The notes below the pieces were generated by a model, which worked only from the letters and a program-made list of their open reading frames with translations, did no database searches and was not told the DNA's origin. From assembly GCF_002742265.1 (NCBI RefSeq), contig NZ_MDGL01000024.1:1-64000 (forward strand): a stretch of DNA of 64,000 nt. The letters are read 5' to 3'. Position numbers and translations under genes: made by a program. Positions 1 to 7,551 of the stretch are shown piece after piece; the stretch's first letter is position 1; the number at the start of each line of letters is the position of its first letter. This DNA comes from Maribacter sp. 4G9. Lineage in GTDB: Bacteria; Bacteroidota; Bacteroidia; Flavobacteriales; Flavobacteriaceae.

Positions 1-1
1 A

Positions 2-256
2 TCGTACGTTGATATATCAGATTTTGTGGAACTCCATATCACCGAAAAATCCAATAAAGAAACCACAAAGGAAACCTTGAAATGGGTACACATAACCATA
101 AGCAATGCCAAAAGGAACCTCTTGGGCAATTACCATAAGATCAAAGGGAAATATCTTCAGCTCTATCTCAACGAGTTCGTTTACAAACTCAATAGGAGAT
201 ATTTCGAGGAAAGACTATTCGATAGGCTGGTGATTGCCAATATTACAGGATTATGA
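2..256 (+). mobile_element. ISXO2/IS1595-like transposase, C-terminal part only
   Basis: The reading frame is open to the left edge of the window, so only the last 84 or so residues are visible. The sequence resembles the C-terminal end of DDE transposases of the IS1595 (ISXO2-like) group: a Lys-rich helix followed by the motif LNEFVYKLNRRYFEERLFDR, matching the 'EF.yR.NRR' block that carries the last catalytic acidic residue, then a short tail ending in ITGL. The apparent GTG at 26 is not a real start. I cannot see the N-terminal zinc ribbon or the left end of the element, so whether the copy is intact is unknown. No terminal inverted repeat could be assigned with confidence between the stop codon and the next gene. 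Confidence 0.75.
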
Positions 257-322
257 TACTAAACGGACAATCAATTTGTAATTTACTATTTATTGATATT
301 TTAGACGAAATACTATAGCAAT

Positions 323-1312
323 ATGGACTTCTTGGATACCTTGTACAACGAAATCATTGGTTTTCTAGGAATTTCCCAGGCTTGGGAAATCATTAAATCA
401 GGTGATTATAGTTCTTTTAGAACATTTGAGGGCATACAAAGTCTGATTTTCCCAATTATCCCATTATTAGTATTGTTGGAATTTATTCTGGGCCTTGTTT
501 ATAAAAAGCCTCAGACCAAGGTATATAAGGTCAATTTCCTTATTTATGTTTTTAACCGATTCGTCGGTAGGTTTATCGCAATCGCGATGGTGACCCTTTG
601 TATTGGTTGGTTTGAGCCCTATGCCTTGATCAATACGGGCCCTACTTGGTATTGGTTTATCTATGCCTATATCGTATGGGAGTTCGGACATTTTATCTAT
701 CATTATTTAGGACATAAGGTCCGATTGTTTTGGTGTCTTCACGCCACCCACCATGTTCCCGAAGATATGAACCTCTCCGTCACCTATGCCCATTTTTTCC
801 TTCAAGCACCCTATGCCGATGTTATTCGAACGACCGTGTGTTTACTTTTAGGAGTGGAGCCCGCCATGTTATTTTTGATCATGTTCATTGATGGCACCTA
901 TGGCGCCTTTATCCATGTAGGTGAAAATATGATAAAGGATGCCCGATTCGGATTTTTGAACAAAATTATGCTAACACCCTCCCACCATAGGGTACACCAT
1001 GCCCGAAACCCGCTATATATGGATACCAATTTTTGTAACCTTTTGAATATCTGGGACCGGGTTTTTGGCACCTATCAAGAAGAACAATCTGATACCAAGC
1101 CTGAGTATGGCATTACCCGAAAAGTAAAAAGCGGTAATTTTATAGATGTATATTTTGGGGAAATCATTGCATTGGCCAGGGACGTTTTTCATGCACCTGG
1201 AATAAGGAACAAATTGGCCTACATTTTTATGCCCCCTGGATGGAGCCATACAGGGGAACATAATACCTCAAAAATTGTCCGTGCGAATTATTTGGCGAAT
1301 AAGTCGGCCTAA
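323..1312 (+). CDS. Sterol desaturase / fatty acid hydroxylase family membrane protein
   Basis: A 329-residue integral membrane protein of the fatty acid hydroxylase superfamily. These di-iron enzymes use O2 to hydroxylate or desaturate lipids in the membrane. Hydrophobic segments lie around residues 41-60, 84-100, 108-128 and 165-190. The histidine clusters that bind the two irons are present: His123/His127/His131 (HFIYHYLGH), HATHH at 140-144, and HHRVHH at 221-226, with a further His at 198. The substrate cannot be read from sequence; bacterial relatives act on sterols, carotenoids, sphingolipids or ether lipids. The gene follows the transposase remnant by 66 bp and is convergent with glmM, whose stop codon region it overlaps by 4 bp. 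Family assignment is firm, substrate unknown. Confidence 0.88.
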   Translation: MDFLDTLYNEIIGFLGISQAWEIIKSGDYSSFRTFEGIQSLIFPIIPLLVLLEFILGLVYKKPQTKVYKVNFLIYVFNRFVGRFIAIAMVTLCIGWFEPYALINTGPTWYWFIYAYIVWEFGHFIYHYLGHKVRLFWCLHATHHVPEDMNLSVTYAHFFLQAPYADVIRTTVCLLLGVEPAMLFLIMFIDGTYGAFIHVGENMIKDARFGFLNKIMLTPSHHRVHHARNPLYMDTNFCNLLNIWDRVFGTYQEEQSDTKPEYGITRKVKSGNFIDVYFGEIIALARDVFHAPGIRNKLAYIFMPPGWSHTGEHNTSKIVRANYLANKSA

Positions 1313-2697
1313 ATACCAGCGATTTCCTTGATTTCACCAATAATGCGTTCTGCCAGTAAATCCGCTTCAGTCTGACTTTTCGCTTCGGTATAAATTCTGA
1401 TGATGGGTTCGGTATTCGATTTTCTCAAGTGTACCCAATTTTCAGGAAAGTCGATTTTTACACCATCAATTGTGGAAATTTCTTCATTTTTATATTTGTC
1501 GGCCATCGCACGTAAGATTCCATCTACATCAAGTCCTGGCGTAAGTTCAATTTTCTTTTTGCTCATAAAATAACTGGGGTAGCTGGCCCTCAATTCTGCG
1601 ACTGTTCCACCTTTTTCGGCCATCAACATTAGAAATAAAGCCGTACCTACCAAGGCATCGCGTCCATAATGACTCTCGGGATAAATGATACCACCGTTTC
1701 CTTCACCACCTATAATGGCCTTGTTGCCCTTCATTTTGGTCACGACATTGACTTCACCCACGGCCGCCGCCTCGTAGGTGCCTCCATGCTTTTCCGTAAT
1801 ATCCCGTAAGGCTCTTGAGGAGGACAGGTTTGAAACCGTATTTCCTTTGGTTTTGCCCAAAACATAGTCGGCACAGGCAACCAAGGTATACTCTTCCCCA
1901 AACATCTCCCCGTCATTGCTGATAAAGGCCAATCGGTCTACATCCGGGTCTACAACGATACCAAAATCCGCTTTTTCCTCCACGACCTTTTTACAGATAT
2001 CGCCTAAATGCTCTTTTAAAGGCTCTGGATTATGGGGAAAATGGCCGGTTGGGTCACAATACAATTTAACCACTTCAACCCCCAATTCATGTAACAGTTT
2101 GGGAATGGCAATGCCTCCCGTGGAATTGACACCGTCTACCACCACCTTGAATTTAGCCTTTCTAATCACATCGGCATCCACCAAGGACAGATTTAGGACC
2201 TCGTCTATATGAATATCAATATAGCTATCGTTTTTAACGATTTCGCCCAAATGGTCCACTTCGGAGAAATCAAAATCTTCCCGTTCGGCAATTTCCAAAA
2301 TTTTGGCACCTTGTGCGGCATCCAAAAATTCGCCCCGTTCGTTCAATAATTTAAGGGCGTTCCATTGTTTTGGATTATGGCTTGCCGTTAGGATAATACC
2401 GCCATCCGCATGTTCCAAGGGCACGGCGATTTCAACCGTAGGGGTTGTGGAAAGATCTAGGTCAATGACATCGATGCCAAGTCCCACAAGGGTTGAAACG
2501 ACCAAATTCTGTATCATTTCCCCAGAAAGACGGGCATCGCGACCAATCACCACTTTCAATTGCTCCTTTTTGGAGTAGTCTTTTAACCAAATGCCGTAGG
2601 ATGCCGCAAATTTTACAGCATCAATGGGTGTTAGGTTATCTCCCGGTTTTCCTCCTATGGTGCCTCGTATTCCTGAAATAGATTTGATTAGTGTCAT
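1309..2697 (-). CDS. glmM: Phosphoglucosamine mutase (phosphohexomutase family)
   Basis: A 462-residue alpha-D-phosphohexomutase, most likely the GlmM type that converts glucosamine-6-phosphate to glucosamine-1-phosphate for UDP-GlcNAc, peptidoglycan and LPS synthesis in the cytoplasm. Visible landmarks are the active-site phosphoserine loop TASHNP (Ser at about 106), the metal-binding loop DPDVDR, the sugar-binding loop GEGNGG and the C-terminal phosphate-binding RKSNTEPIIRIY. I chose the ATG at 2697, which gives the usual N-terminus MTLIKSISGIRGT; an upstream ATG at 2718 would add seven non-conserved residues. A phosphomannomutase/phosphoglucomutase role cannot be excluded by sequence alone, but the Bacteroidota orthologue is normally annotated as GlmM. 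It is a single gene, divergent from acpH. Confidence 0.85.
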   Translation of the reverse strand: MTLIKSISGIRGTIGGKPGDNLTPIDAVKFAASYGIWLKDYSKKEQLKVVIGRDARLSGEMIQNLVVSTLVGLGIDVIDLDLSTTPTVEIAVPLEHADGGIILTASHNPKQWNALKLLNERGEFLDAAQGAKILEIAEREDFDFSEVDHLGEIVKNDSYIDIHIDEVLNLSLVDADVIRKAKFKVVVDGVNSTGGIAIPKLLHELGVEVVKLYCDPTGHFPHNPEPLKEHLGDICKKVVEEKADFGIVVDPDVDRLAFISNDGEMFGEEYTLVACADYVLGKTKGNTVSNLSSSRALRDITEKHGGTYEAAAVGEVNVVTKMKGNKAIIGGEGNGGIIYPESHYGRDALVGTALFLMLMAEKGGTVAELRASYPSYFMSKKKIELTPGLDVDGILRAMADKYKNEEISTIDGVKIDFPENWVHLRKSNTEPIIRIYTEAKSQTEADLLAERIIGEIKEIAGI

Positions 2698-2790
2698 ATT
2701 TGAAGTAAGTTTTTGCAAATATAAAGGGTTAGGGTTATTTGAAAGTTCTTCAATTCGTAAATTCGACTTTTATAGAAAAATATCGGCCCA

Positions 2791-3396
2791 TTGAACTTTT
2801 TAGCACATATTTACCTTTCATTTGACGATACCGATATTACCATTGGCAATTTTATTGCGGATGGCATACGGGGAAACAAATACAAACACCTACCCCATCG
2901 AATTCAACAAGGTATTTTGTTGCACAGGGCAATAGATACTTTTACGGATGCCCACAAAATCCCCAAAATGAGCAGCAAACGGCTCCACAAGAATTATAGC
3001 CATTACAGCCGTGTCATCGTGGATATATTTTACGACCATTTTTTGGCGAAGAATTGGTCCGTGTATTCTGATGTGCCCCTTGAATTGTTCGTAGACAATT
3101 TTTATGATTCCTTGGAAGAATACTATCATTTCCTCCCCGATAGCACAAAACATATGATGCCTTATATGATTGCCGACAATTGGTTGCTCAATTACTCCAA
3201 CATGGAAGGAATTGCCAAAGTACTTACAGGCATGAACCGAAGGACCCAAAATAAATCCAAGATGAATTTTGCCATTCTGGATCTGGAAGAACACTATGAT
3301 GATTTTGAAGAAGAGTTTACTCAATTTTTTGAGGAATTGGTTATCTTTTCCAAACAGAAATACAACTCCTTAAAACCTGATAAAAACCAGCTTTAA
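2791..3396 (+). CDS. acpH: Acyl carrier protein phosphodiesterase (AcpH family)
   Basis: A 201-residue HD-type phosphodiesterase of the DUF479/AcpH family. AcpH removes the 4'-phosphopantetheine arm from acyl carrier protein, opposing AcpS. Family motifs are the N-terminal MNFLAHIYLS, GNFIADGIRG, the His/Asp stretch LLHRAIDTFTDAH and the later DIFYDHFLA. The start is a TTG at 2791: an in-frame stop lies only 18 bp upstream with no ATG between, and the next residues are exactly the conserved N-terminus. It is followed after 10 bp by ggt and may be co-transcribed with it. Family call is strong; the reaction is inferred from the E. coli enzyme. Confidence 0.82.
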   Translation: MNFLAHIYLSFDDTDITIGNFIADGIRGNKYKHLPHRIQQGILLHRAIDTFTDAHKIPKMSSKRLHKNYSHYSRVIVDIFYDHFLAKNWSVYSDVPLELFVDNFYDSLEEYYHFLPDSTKHMMPYMIADNWLLNYSNMEGIAKVLTGMNRRTQNKSKMNFAILDLEEHYDDFEEEFTQFFEELVIFSKQKYNSLKPDKNQL

Positions 3397-3406
3397 ACCA
3401 GAACAC

Positions 3407-5092
3407 ATGAAAAAATATTTCTTACTTGTATTCGCTTCTATAGTCTTCGTTCACTGTAAAAAGGCCCCAGTAGTGCCAACGGGATTGGTCACCGAAAAAG
3501 CCATGGTGGTTTCCGCGCGGGAAGAGGCCTCTAAAATAGGGGTGGAAATTCTGAAGAAGGGCGGTAATGCTTTCGATGCCATGGTCGCCACAGAAATGGC
3601 CTTGGTGGTCGCGTACCCTTTTGCAGGAAATTTAGGTGGTGGCGGATTTATGGTATATCGTAAGGCTAATGGTGATGTTGGCGGATTGGATTACAGGGAA
3701 AAAGCGCCACTTGCAGGCCACAAGGATATGTATTTGGATTCCTTGGGAAATGTCATCCCCAATATGAGTACCGTGGGCGCTACTGCCGTCGGGGTGCCTG
3801 GTACCGTTGCCGGAATTATAGAGGTACACAAGAAGTTTGGTTCGTTGCCTCTGGAGGAGATATTCGAACCTGTTATCGCACTCGCGGAAAAGGGGGTTCC
3901 AGTGACTGCAAACCAAGAGAAGCGATTGGCGAGCCAACGGGACAAATTCATCGAGGTAAATGGTGATAGCACCAAATTTGCCCAAGTATTTAAGGAAGGC
4001 GATATTATACAATACCCGGCCTTGGCCAATACCATGCGCAGAATTGCAAAAAACGGGAGGGACGGCTTTTACAAAGGGGAAACCGCCCAAAAACTGGCGG
4101 CCTTTATCCAAAGAAAAGGAGGTTTTATTACCGAGGAAGACTTGGAAAAATATGAAGCGGTATGGAGACAACCCATTGTTTTCAAGTATAAGGACCTTCG
4201 GATAGTTTCCATGAGCCCACCTAGTAGCGGAGGGGTTACCATGAACCAAATTTTTAAAATGATCGAACCGTTCGAGGTGCGTGATTTTGGCCATAATTCG
4301 GTCAAGACTGTGCAACTGTTCACGGAAGCCTCCCGCAGGGCCTATGCGGATCGGAATTATTATTTGGGCGATCCGGACTTTGTGGATATTCCATTGGATG
4401 TTTTATTATCCGATTCCTACATACGGGAACGCATGCAGAATTTTTCTTTTGACCGGGCAACCAAATCTTCGGAAGTAGAACGGGGCAATGTGGAAATTGT
4501 GGAAAGTATGGAAACGACGCACTACTCTATCATAGATGCAGAAGGTAATGCCGTCTCCGTAACCACAACCTTAAATGGGGCCTATGGTTCCAAACTGTAT
4601 TCGGATGAGCTGGGCTTTTTCCTCAACAACGAAATGGATGATTTTAGTTCCAAACCCGGGGTTCCCAATATGTTTGGTCTTATAGGGGCCGAGGCCAATA
4701 GCATTGCACCGGAAAAACGAATGTTGAGTAGTATGACTCCAACGATTGTGGAAAAGGATGGTAAACTGTGGATGGTAGTAGGTACACCTGGTGGTTCCAC
4801 AATTATTACGGCCGTGGCCCAAACGATCCTAAACGCCTATGAGTTCGATATGAGCATGCAGGACGCTGTAAACGCCCCACGTTTTCACCATCAATGGTTG
4901 CCGGATATGGTCATCTTTGAACCGGAGGGATTTTCAGAGGCTTTAAAGGAAGAAATGAAATCGAAGGGTTATATTATAAACGAAGACCGAACGCCGATTA
5001 TAGGTAAGGTTGATGCCATAAAGGTATTGCCCGATGGCAAACTGGAAGGTGGCGCGGATAGACGCGGTGATGACGCTGCGGTAGGTTATTAG
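3407..5092 (+). CDS. ggt: Gamma-glutamyltransferase, lipoprotein
   Basis: A 561-residue N-terminal nucleophile hydrolase that cleaves gamma-glutamyl bonds (glutathione, glutamine) and can transfer the glutamyl group. The first 18 residues form a lipoprotein signal peptide with lipobox FVHC, so the enzyme is probably tethered in the cell envelope. The autoprocessing site is the ETTHYS motif: cleavage before Thr370 would make a large subunit of about 369 residues and a small subunit of about 192, with Thr370 as the nucleophile. The oxyanion/substrate loop SSMTPT and the GTPGGSTII block follow in the expected order. It lies directly after acpH. A bacillithiol-using organism may employ it in amino-acid or peptide scavenging; that is inference. 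Confidence 0.92.
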   Translation: MKKYFLLVFASIVFVHCKKAPVVPTGLVTEKAMVVSAREEASKIGVEILKKGGNAFDAMVATEMALVVAYPFAGNLGGGGFMVYRKANGDVGGLDYREKAPLAGHKDMYLDSLGNVIPNMSTVGATAVGVPGTVAGIIEVHKKFGSLPLEEIFEPVIALAEKGVPVTANQEKRLASQRDKFIEVNGDSTKFAQVFKEGDIIQYPALANTMRRIAKNGRDGFYKGETAQKLAAFIQRKGGFITEEDLEKYEAVWRQPIVFKYKDLRIVSMSPPSSGGVTMNQIFKMIEPFEVRDFGHNSVKTVQLFTEASRRAYADRNYYLGDPDFVDIPLDVLLSDSYIRERMQNFSFDRATKSSEVERGNVEIVESMETTHYSIIDAEGNAVSVTTTLNGAYGSKLYSDELGFFLNNEMDDFSSKPGVPNMFGLIGAEANSIAPEKRMLSSMTPTIVEKDGKLWMVVGTPGGSTIITAVAQTILNAYEFDMSMQDAVNAPRFHHQWLPDMVIFEPEGFSEALKEEMKSKGYIINEDRTPIIGKVDAIKVLPDGKLEGGADRRGDDAAVGY

Positions 5093-5106
5093 GTTCAAAT
5101 ACAAGA

Positions 5107-5158
5107 TCAAGTGTCAAGTTCAAGATGGATTTAGTTAAGAGTACAAAGTGAAAAGTAA
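5107..5158 (+). repeat. Dispersed intergenic repeat, copy A
   Basis: The 5093-5320 gap holds no gene. It contains a 22-bp unit beginning TCAAGTGTCAAGTTCAAG at 5107-5128 and a second block GAGTACAAAGTGAAAA at 5139-5154. Both recur in the same order after the next gene (6035-6056 and 6081-6096). Near the right end of the gap are AACCAACAAC (5271-5280) and two copies of a CGAAAAAC-containing word. The composition is unlike coding DNA. Confidence 0.75.
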
Positions 5159-5320
5159 TAATTTAGAGGTTAGATATTAGATTTTAGAATTGAGAAAAAC
5201 ATAAAACCTGCAACCTTAAACTTTAATTTCAGTGAAATAGTTGGATAGTGATATAGTAAGATTTACGAACAACCAACAACGAAAAACTAATAACTATCCA
5301 ACAGCGAAAAACAAAAAATC

Positions 5321-6028
5321 ATGATTAAAAAATTATTAAGAATTCTGGGGATTATCGTTTTGATACTTGTAATCGCCTTTGGAGTTCTTTATGCCATATA
5401 CAACGAGCCATTGCCAGAGGGTCGTTCTGGTCCGGAGGCGGATGCCTTGGCTCAAAAGATGCTCACCTCTTTGAATTACGAACAGTATCAAAACACGCGG
5501 TTTATTGAATGGTCCTTTAGAAACGGGTCCCACCTGTACAAATGGGACCGGCAATTACGAAAGGCAGAGGTACAATGGGATGCCTACAGGGTGGAATTGG
5601 ATTTGATCAACACCGATTCCAGTATTGGATACAGAAATGGAAATCGGCTGAACGCCAATGAAAATGGGGAGGTAGTGGAAGAAGCCATCGCCTTGTTCAA
5701 TAACGACTCATTTTGGTTGGTTGCACCATACAAGATTTTTGATGCGGGAACACAACGGGAAATCGTTACTTTGGAAGATGGTTCGGATGGTCTCTTGGTT
5801 ACTTTTGGTAGGGGTGGCACTACCCCCGGGGACTCCTATTTATGGGTGTTGCAACCTAGTGGCTTTCCAAAAAGTTTTAAAATGTGGGTGAAAATCATTC
5901 CCATTGGCGGTGTGGAGGCCACGTGGGACGAGTGGTTGGTCACCGAAAGCGGCGCCTTCCTTCCCAAATCCCATGAAATGGGACCTTTGGAACTTTCAAT
6001 GGGTGATGTTAGAGGGTATAATCGGTAA
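5321..6028 (+). CDS. Membrane-anchored protein of unknown function
   Basis: A 235-residue protein I do not recognise. Residues 5-27 are a single hydrophobic segment after an MIKKLLR start, so it is a signal anchor or uncleaved signal peptide with the rest outside the inner membrane. The soluble part is rich in Trp, Gly and charged residues (for example FIEWSFRNGSHLYKWDR) and reads as a beta-rich domain of about 200 residues, possibly a lipid- or ligand-binding shell. No catalytic motif is evident. It is a stand-alone gene with the same dispersed repeat on both sides, so it may have moved as a unit or simply sits between repeat copies. Function not assigned. Confidence 0.65.
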   Translation: MIKKLLRILGIIVLILVIAFGVLYAIYNEPLPEGRSGPEADALAQKMLTSLNYEQYQNTRFIEWSFRNGSHLYKWDRQLRKAEVQWDAYRVELDLINTDSSIGYRNGNRLNANENGEVVEEAIALFNNDSFWLVAPYKIFDAGTQREIVTLEDGSDGLLVTFGRGGTTPGDSYLWVLQPSGFPKSFKMWVKIIPIGGVEATWDEWLVTESGAFLPKSHEMGPLELSMGDVRGYNR

Positions 6029-6034
6029 GAAAGT

Positions 6035-6100
6035 TCAAGTATCAAGTTCAAGATGGGTTGAGTGCAGAGTTAAGAGTGCAGAGTGCAAAGTGAAAAATGA
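6035..6100 (+). repeat. Dispersed intergenic repeat, copy B
   Basis: The gap 6029-6254 repeats the word order seen at 5107-5158. The 22-bp unit at 6035-6056 differs from copy A at one base (21/22). GAGTGCAAAGTGAAAA at 6081-6096 matches the second block with one change, and there are additional GAGTGCAGAG words between. AACCAACAAC words occur again near 6169 and 6230. This is intergenic mosaic repeat DNA and does not encode a protein. Confidence 0.75.
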
Positions 6101-6183
6101 AAAGTGAAAATGTAGATTTTACCATAAGACAAAAGCCAAAAGCTAAAACCCAAATACCAACGACCATCAACCAACAACCCTTA

Positions 6184-6227
6184 CCCTGAGCGGCCTGTGC
6201 TGAGCGGAGTCGAAGCAAGTCGAAGGG
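6184..6227 (+). repeat. CTGAGCGGAGTCGAAG-type palindromic intergenic repeat
   Basis: A GC-rich 44-bp island inside an AT-rich gap. It contains CTGAGCGG twice (6186-6193 and 6200-6207) and GTCGAAG twice (near 6209 and 6219). It begins CCCTGAG and ends CGAAGGG. Words of the type CTGAGCGnAGTCGAAGG are a familiar dispersed intergenic element in Bacteroidota genomes; that part is general knowledge, the copy number here is not known. Confidence 0.7.
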
Positions 6228-6254
6228 AACAACCAACAACCAATAGCCAAAACA

Positions 6255-6683
6255 ATGGAAATAAAACTCTTAGCTAAAAAAGATTTAACCAAAGACATAC
6301 AAAATCAACTGTCCAAGTTATACCTACAGCTGAATGCCGAATTAAAACAGCTTTCCTTGGAGAGGATCCTTAAGGATGATGATTATATAGATGTTGCGGT
6401 CTGTTTTCAGGATGGGGAACTTATTGGAATTGCGATGATGGCGAATTACAAGGTGGTATCGGGGTATAAAGGTATGATTGAGGATGTTGTCGTTTCCGAA
6501 ACCCATCAGGGAAAAGGAATCGGACGAAAACTTATGGAGTTATTACTCACACAAGCTGAAAAAAGAGAGCTTGATGATGTGCTTCTATTTAGTGGTCATC
6601 ACAGGACGGCCGCCATCGGTCTGTACAAAAGCTTGGGGTTTACCTTAAAGAACAGTGGGCTCTATATTAAAAAATACAATTAG
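6255..6683 (+). CDS. GNAT family N-acetyltransferase
   Basis: A 142-residue cytoplasmic acetyltransferase of the Gcn5-related family. The central beta-strand and acetyl-CoA pyrophosphate loop are clear: MIEDVVVSETHQGKGIGRKL, with the Q-G-K-G-I-G loop at about residues 91-96. It is followed by a C-terminal segment with LYKSLGF typical of the family. The N-terminal substrate half (LSKLYLQLNAELKQLSLE) is not diagnostic, so the acceptor (small molecule, peptide or protein) cannot be named. It ends 3 bp before the convergent repressor gene. Confidence 0.85.
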   Translation: MEIKLLAKKDLTKDIQNQLSKLYLQLNAELKQLSLERILKDDDYIDVAVCFQDGELIGIAMMANYKVVSGYKGMIEDVVVSETHQGKGIGRKLMELLLTQAEKRELDDVLLFSGHHRTAAIGLYKSLGFTLKNSGLYIKKYN

Positions 6684-6686
6684 GAC

Positions 6687-7451
6687 TTACACCTTTTTAA
6701 CGTGCTGCAATTGACTTTTAAGTTCCTGCATGGATTCCTGTAACTGCCTTAAAAGACCGGTATCTGTGGTGGCATCCACGTTAAAGGTAATTTTACTGCT
6801 CACCTCCCAGATTTCTTGAATCAAAAAAGGCTTAATGTCATACGGTGGATAGGTTTCGTTCAAGGAAACCAAAGTAATATTGTTTGAATTTGGTCTTTTT
6901 TCAATTTTCTTGACCATAACGGAATCCTGCAAGACCACAACATATATTTTATTGGCGCTTACATGGTCAATATGTTCTACGGCCCTCGCCAACACCCACT
7001 CGCCCGGACTTAGATTGGGCAACATACTGTCACCTTCCACTTGAAAACCACGATAGGTTGCGTTCCTAAACTCTGGAATGGGCAAATCAAACGCTGGTAA
7101 TTGCTGGTACCAGCTGGTATCGGAAATATTCTGTGGATACCCCGCCGCCGCCTTGGCATTGACCAACACCATATTGTCCCGGTCGGCGCTGTCTACGGTA
7201 ACCACTTTAGGAATGACACTGATTTGGGAAGTTTCCAAATACTGGTTGTCACTTTCCCCAAATAACCACAAGGGGTTAATCTTAAACTGTTTCAGAAGCT
7301 CAGAGACCACTTTCCCGGATAGTTTGGTCCTACCCCTTTCAATATCGGCCGTGGTGTTTTTTATGCCTAGAAGCTCCGCAAACTCGGCTTGTGTATACCC
7401 TAGTTCCCTTCGTATATCTATAAATCTCTTGAGTGTCAATTCGTTTTCCAT
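6687..7451 (-). CDS. LexA/CI-like repressor: XRE HTH plus S24 autopeptidase
   Basis: A 254-residue regulator. Residues 8-60 are an XRE helix-turn-helix (RRELGYTQAEFAELLGIKNT). Residues 95-215 are an S24 LexA-type peptidase domain with a putative self-cleavage bond Ala103-Gly104 (AKAAAGY), nucleophile Ser142 in VEGDSMLPN and general base Lys181 or Lys182 in VMVKKIEK. The last 25 residues form a short coiled coil. Such proteins repress DNA-damage or phage genes and are cleaved when RecA is activated. It is divergent from a predicted DNA repair/modification pair, with operator-like repeats between them that also cover its own promoter, so autoregulation and control of the pair are likely. It could be the cell's LexA substitute or a local regulator. 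Confidence 0.88.
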   Translation of the reverse strand: MENELTLKRFIDIRRELGYTQAEFAELLGIKNTTADIERGRTKLSGKVVSELLKQFKINPLWLFGESDNQYLETSQISVIPKVVTVDSADRDNMVLVNAKAAAGYPQNISDTSWYQQLPAFDLPIPEFRNATYRGFQVEGDSMLPNLSPGEWVLARAVEHIDHVSANKIYVVVLQDSVMVKKIEKRPNSNNITLVSLNETYPPYDIKPFLIQEIWEVSSKITFNVDATTDTGLLRQLQESMQELKSQLQHVKKV

Positions 7452-7455
7452 ATAT

Positions 7456-7484
7456 CAAATATAGTCATTATGGATTATTTCCAA
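7456..7484 (-). promoter_or_regulatory. Promoter of the XRE-S24 repressor gene (near-leaderless)
   Basis: Read on the minus strand: TTG (7484-7482), 18 nt, TATATTTG (7463-7456), an exact match to the Bacteroidota TTG/TAnnTTTG consensus. The -7 box ends only 4 nt before the ATG at 7451, so the transcript should start at or within a few bases of the start codon. Operator-like site 1 (7471-7483) lies between and over the two boxes. Confidence 0.7.
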
Positions 7485-7543
7485 AATAAAATATGGATTA
7501 TTTCCATGATTAGGATTATTTCCATATTTTTGGAATAATTACA
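7471..7543. promoter_or_regulatory. Array of four operator-like 13-bp sites
   Basis: Sites: TGGATTATTTCCA at 7471-7483 and again at 7494-7506; AGGATTATTTCCA at 7512-7524; and a degenerate TGGAATAATTACA at 7531-7543. Each full site has inverted ends TGGA/TCCA around a 5-bp AT centre, as expected for a dimeric HTH repressor. Starts are 23, 18 and 19 bp apart. Site 1 covers the promoter of the repressor gene. Sites 3 and 4 flank the TATTTTTG box (7525-7532) of the divergent gene. Confidence 0.75.
7525..7532 (+). promoter_or_regulatory. -7 box of the radical SAM gene
   Basis: TATTTTTG fits TAnnTTTG and lies 19 bp before the ATG at 7552. No clear TTG sits at the right upstream distance, which would suit a weak, repressed promoter. 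It is wedged between operator-like sites 3 and 4. Confidence 0.5.
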
Positions 7544-7551
7544 AAAATGCT

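Noticed and set aside
467-703. 78-residue minus-strand frame inside the fatty acid hydroxylase gene
   Set aside because: Shadow of a well-supported gene on the other strand; no start context or family pattern.
3632-4315. 227-residue minus-strand frame inside ggt
   Set aside because: Long, but entirely within ggt, which has all catalytic motifs; the shadow has low-complexity, His/Phe-rich text typical of antisense frames.
6048-6239. 63-residue minus-strand frame in the gap after 6028
   Set aside because: It is built from the dispersed repeats (GAGTGCA and GTCGAAG words) and has no signal or domain.
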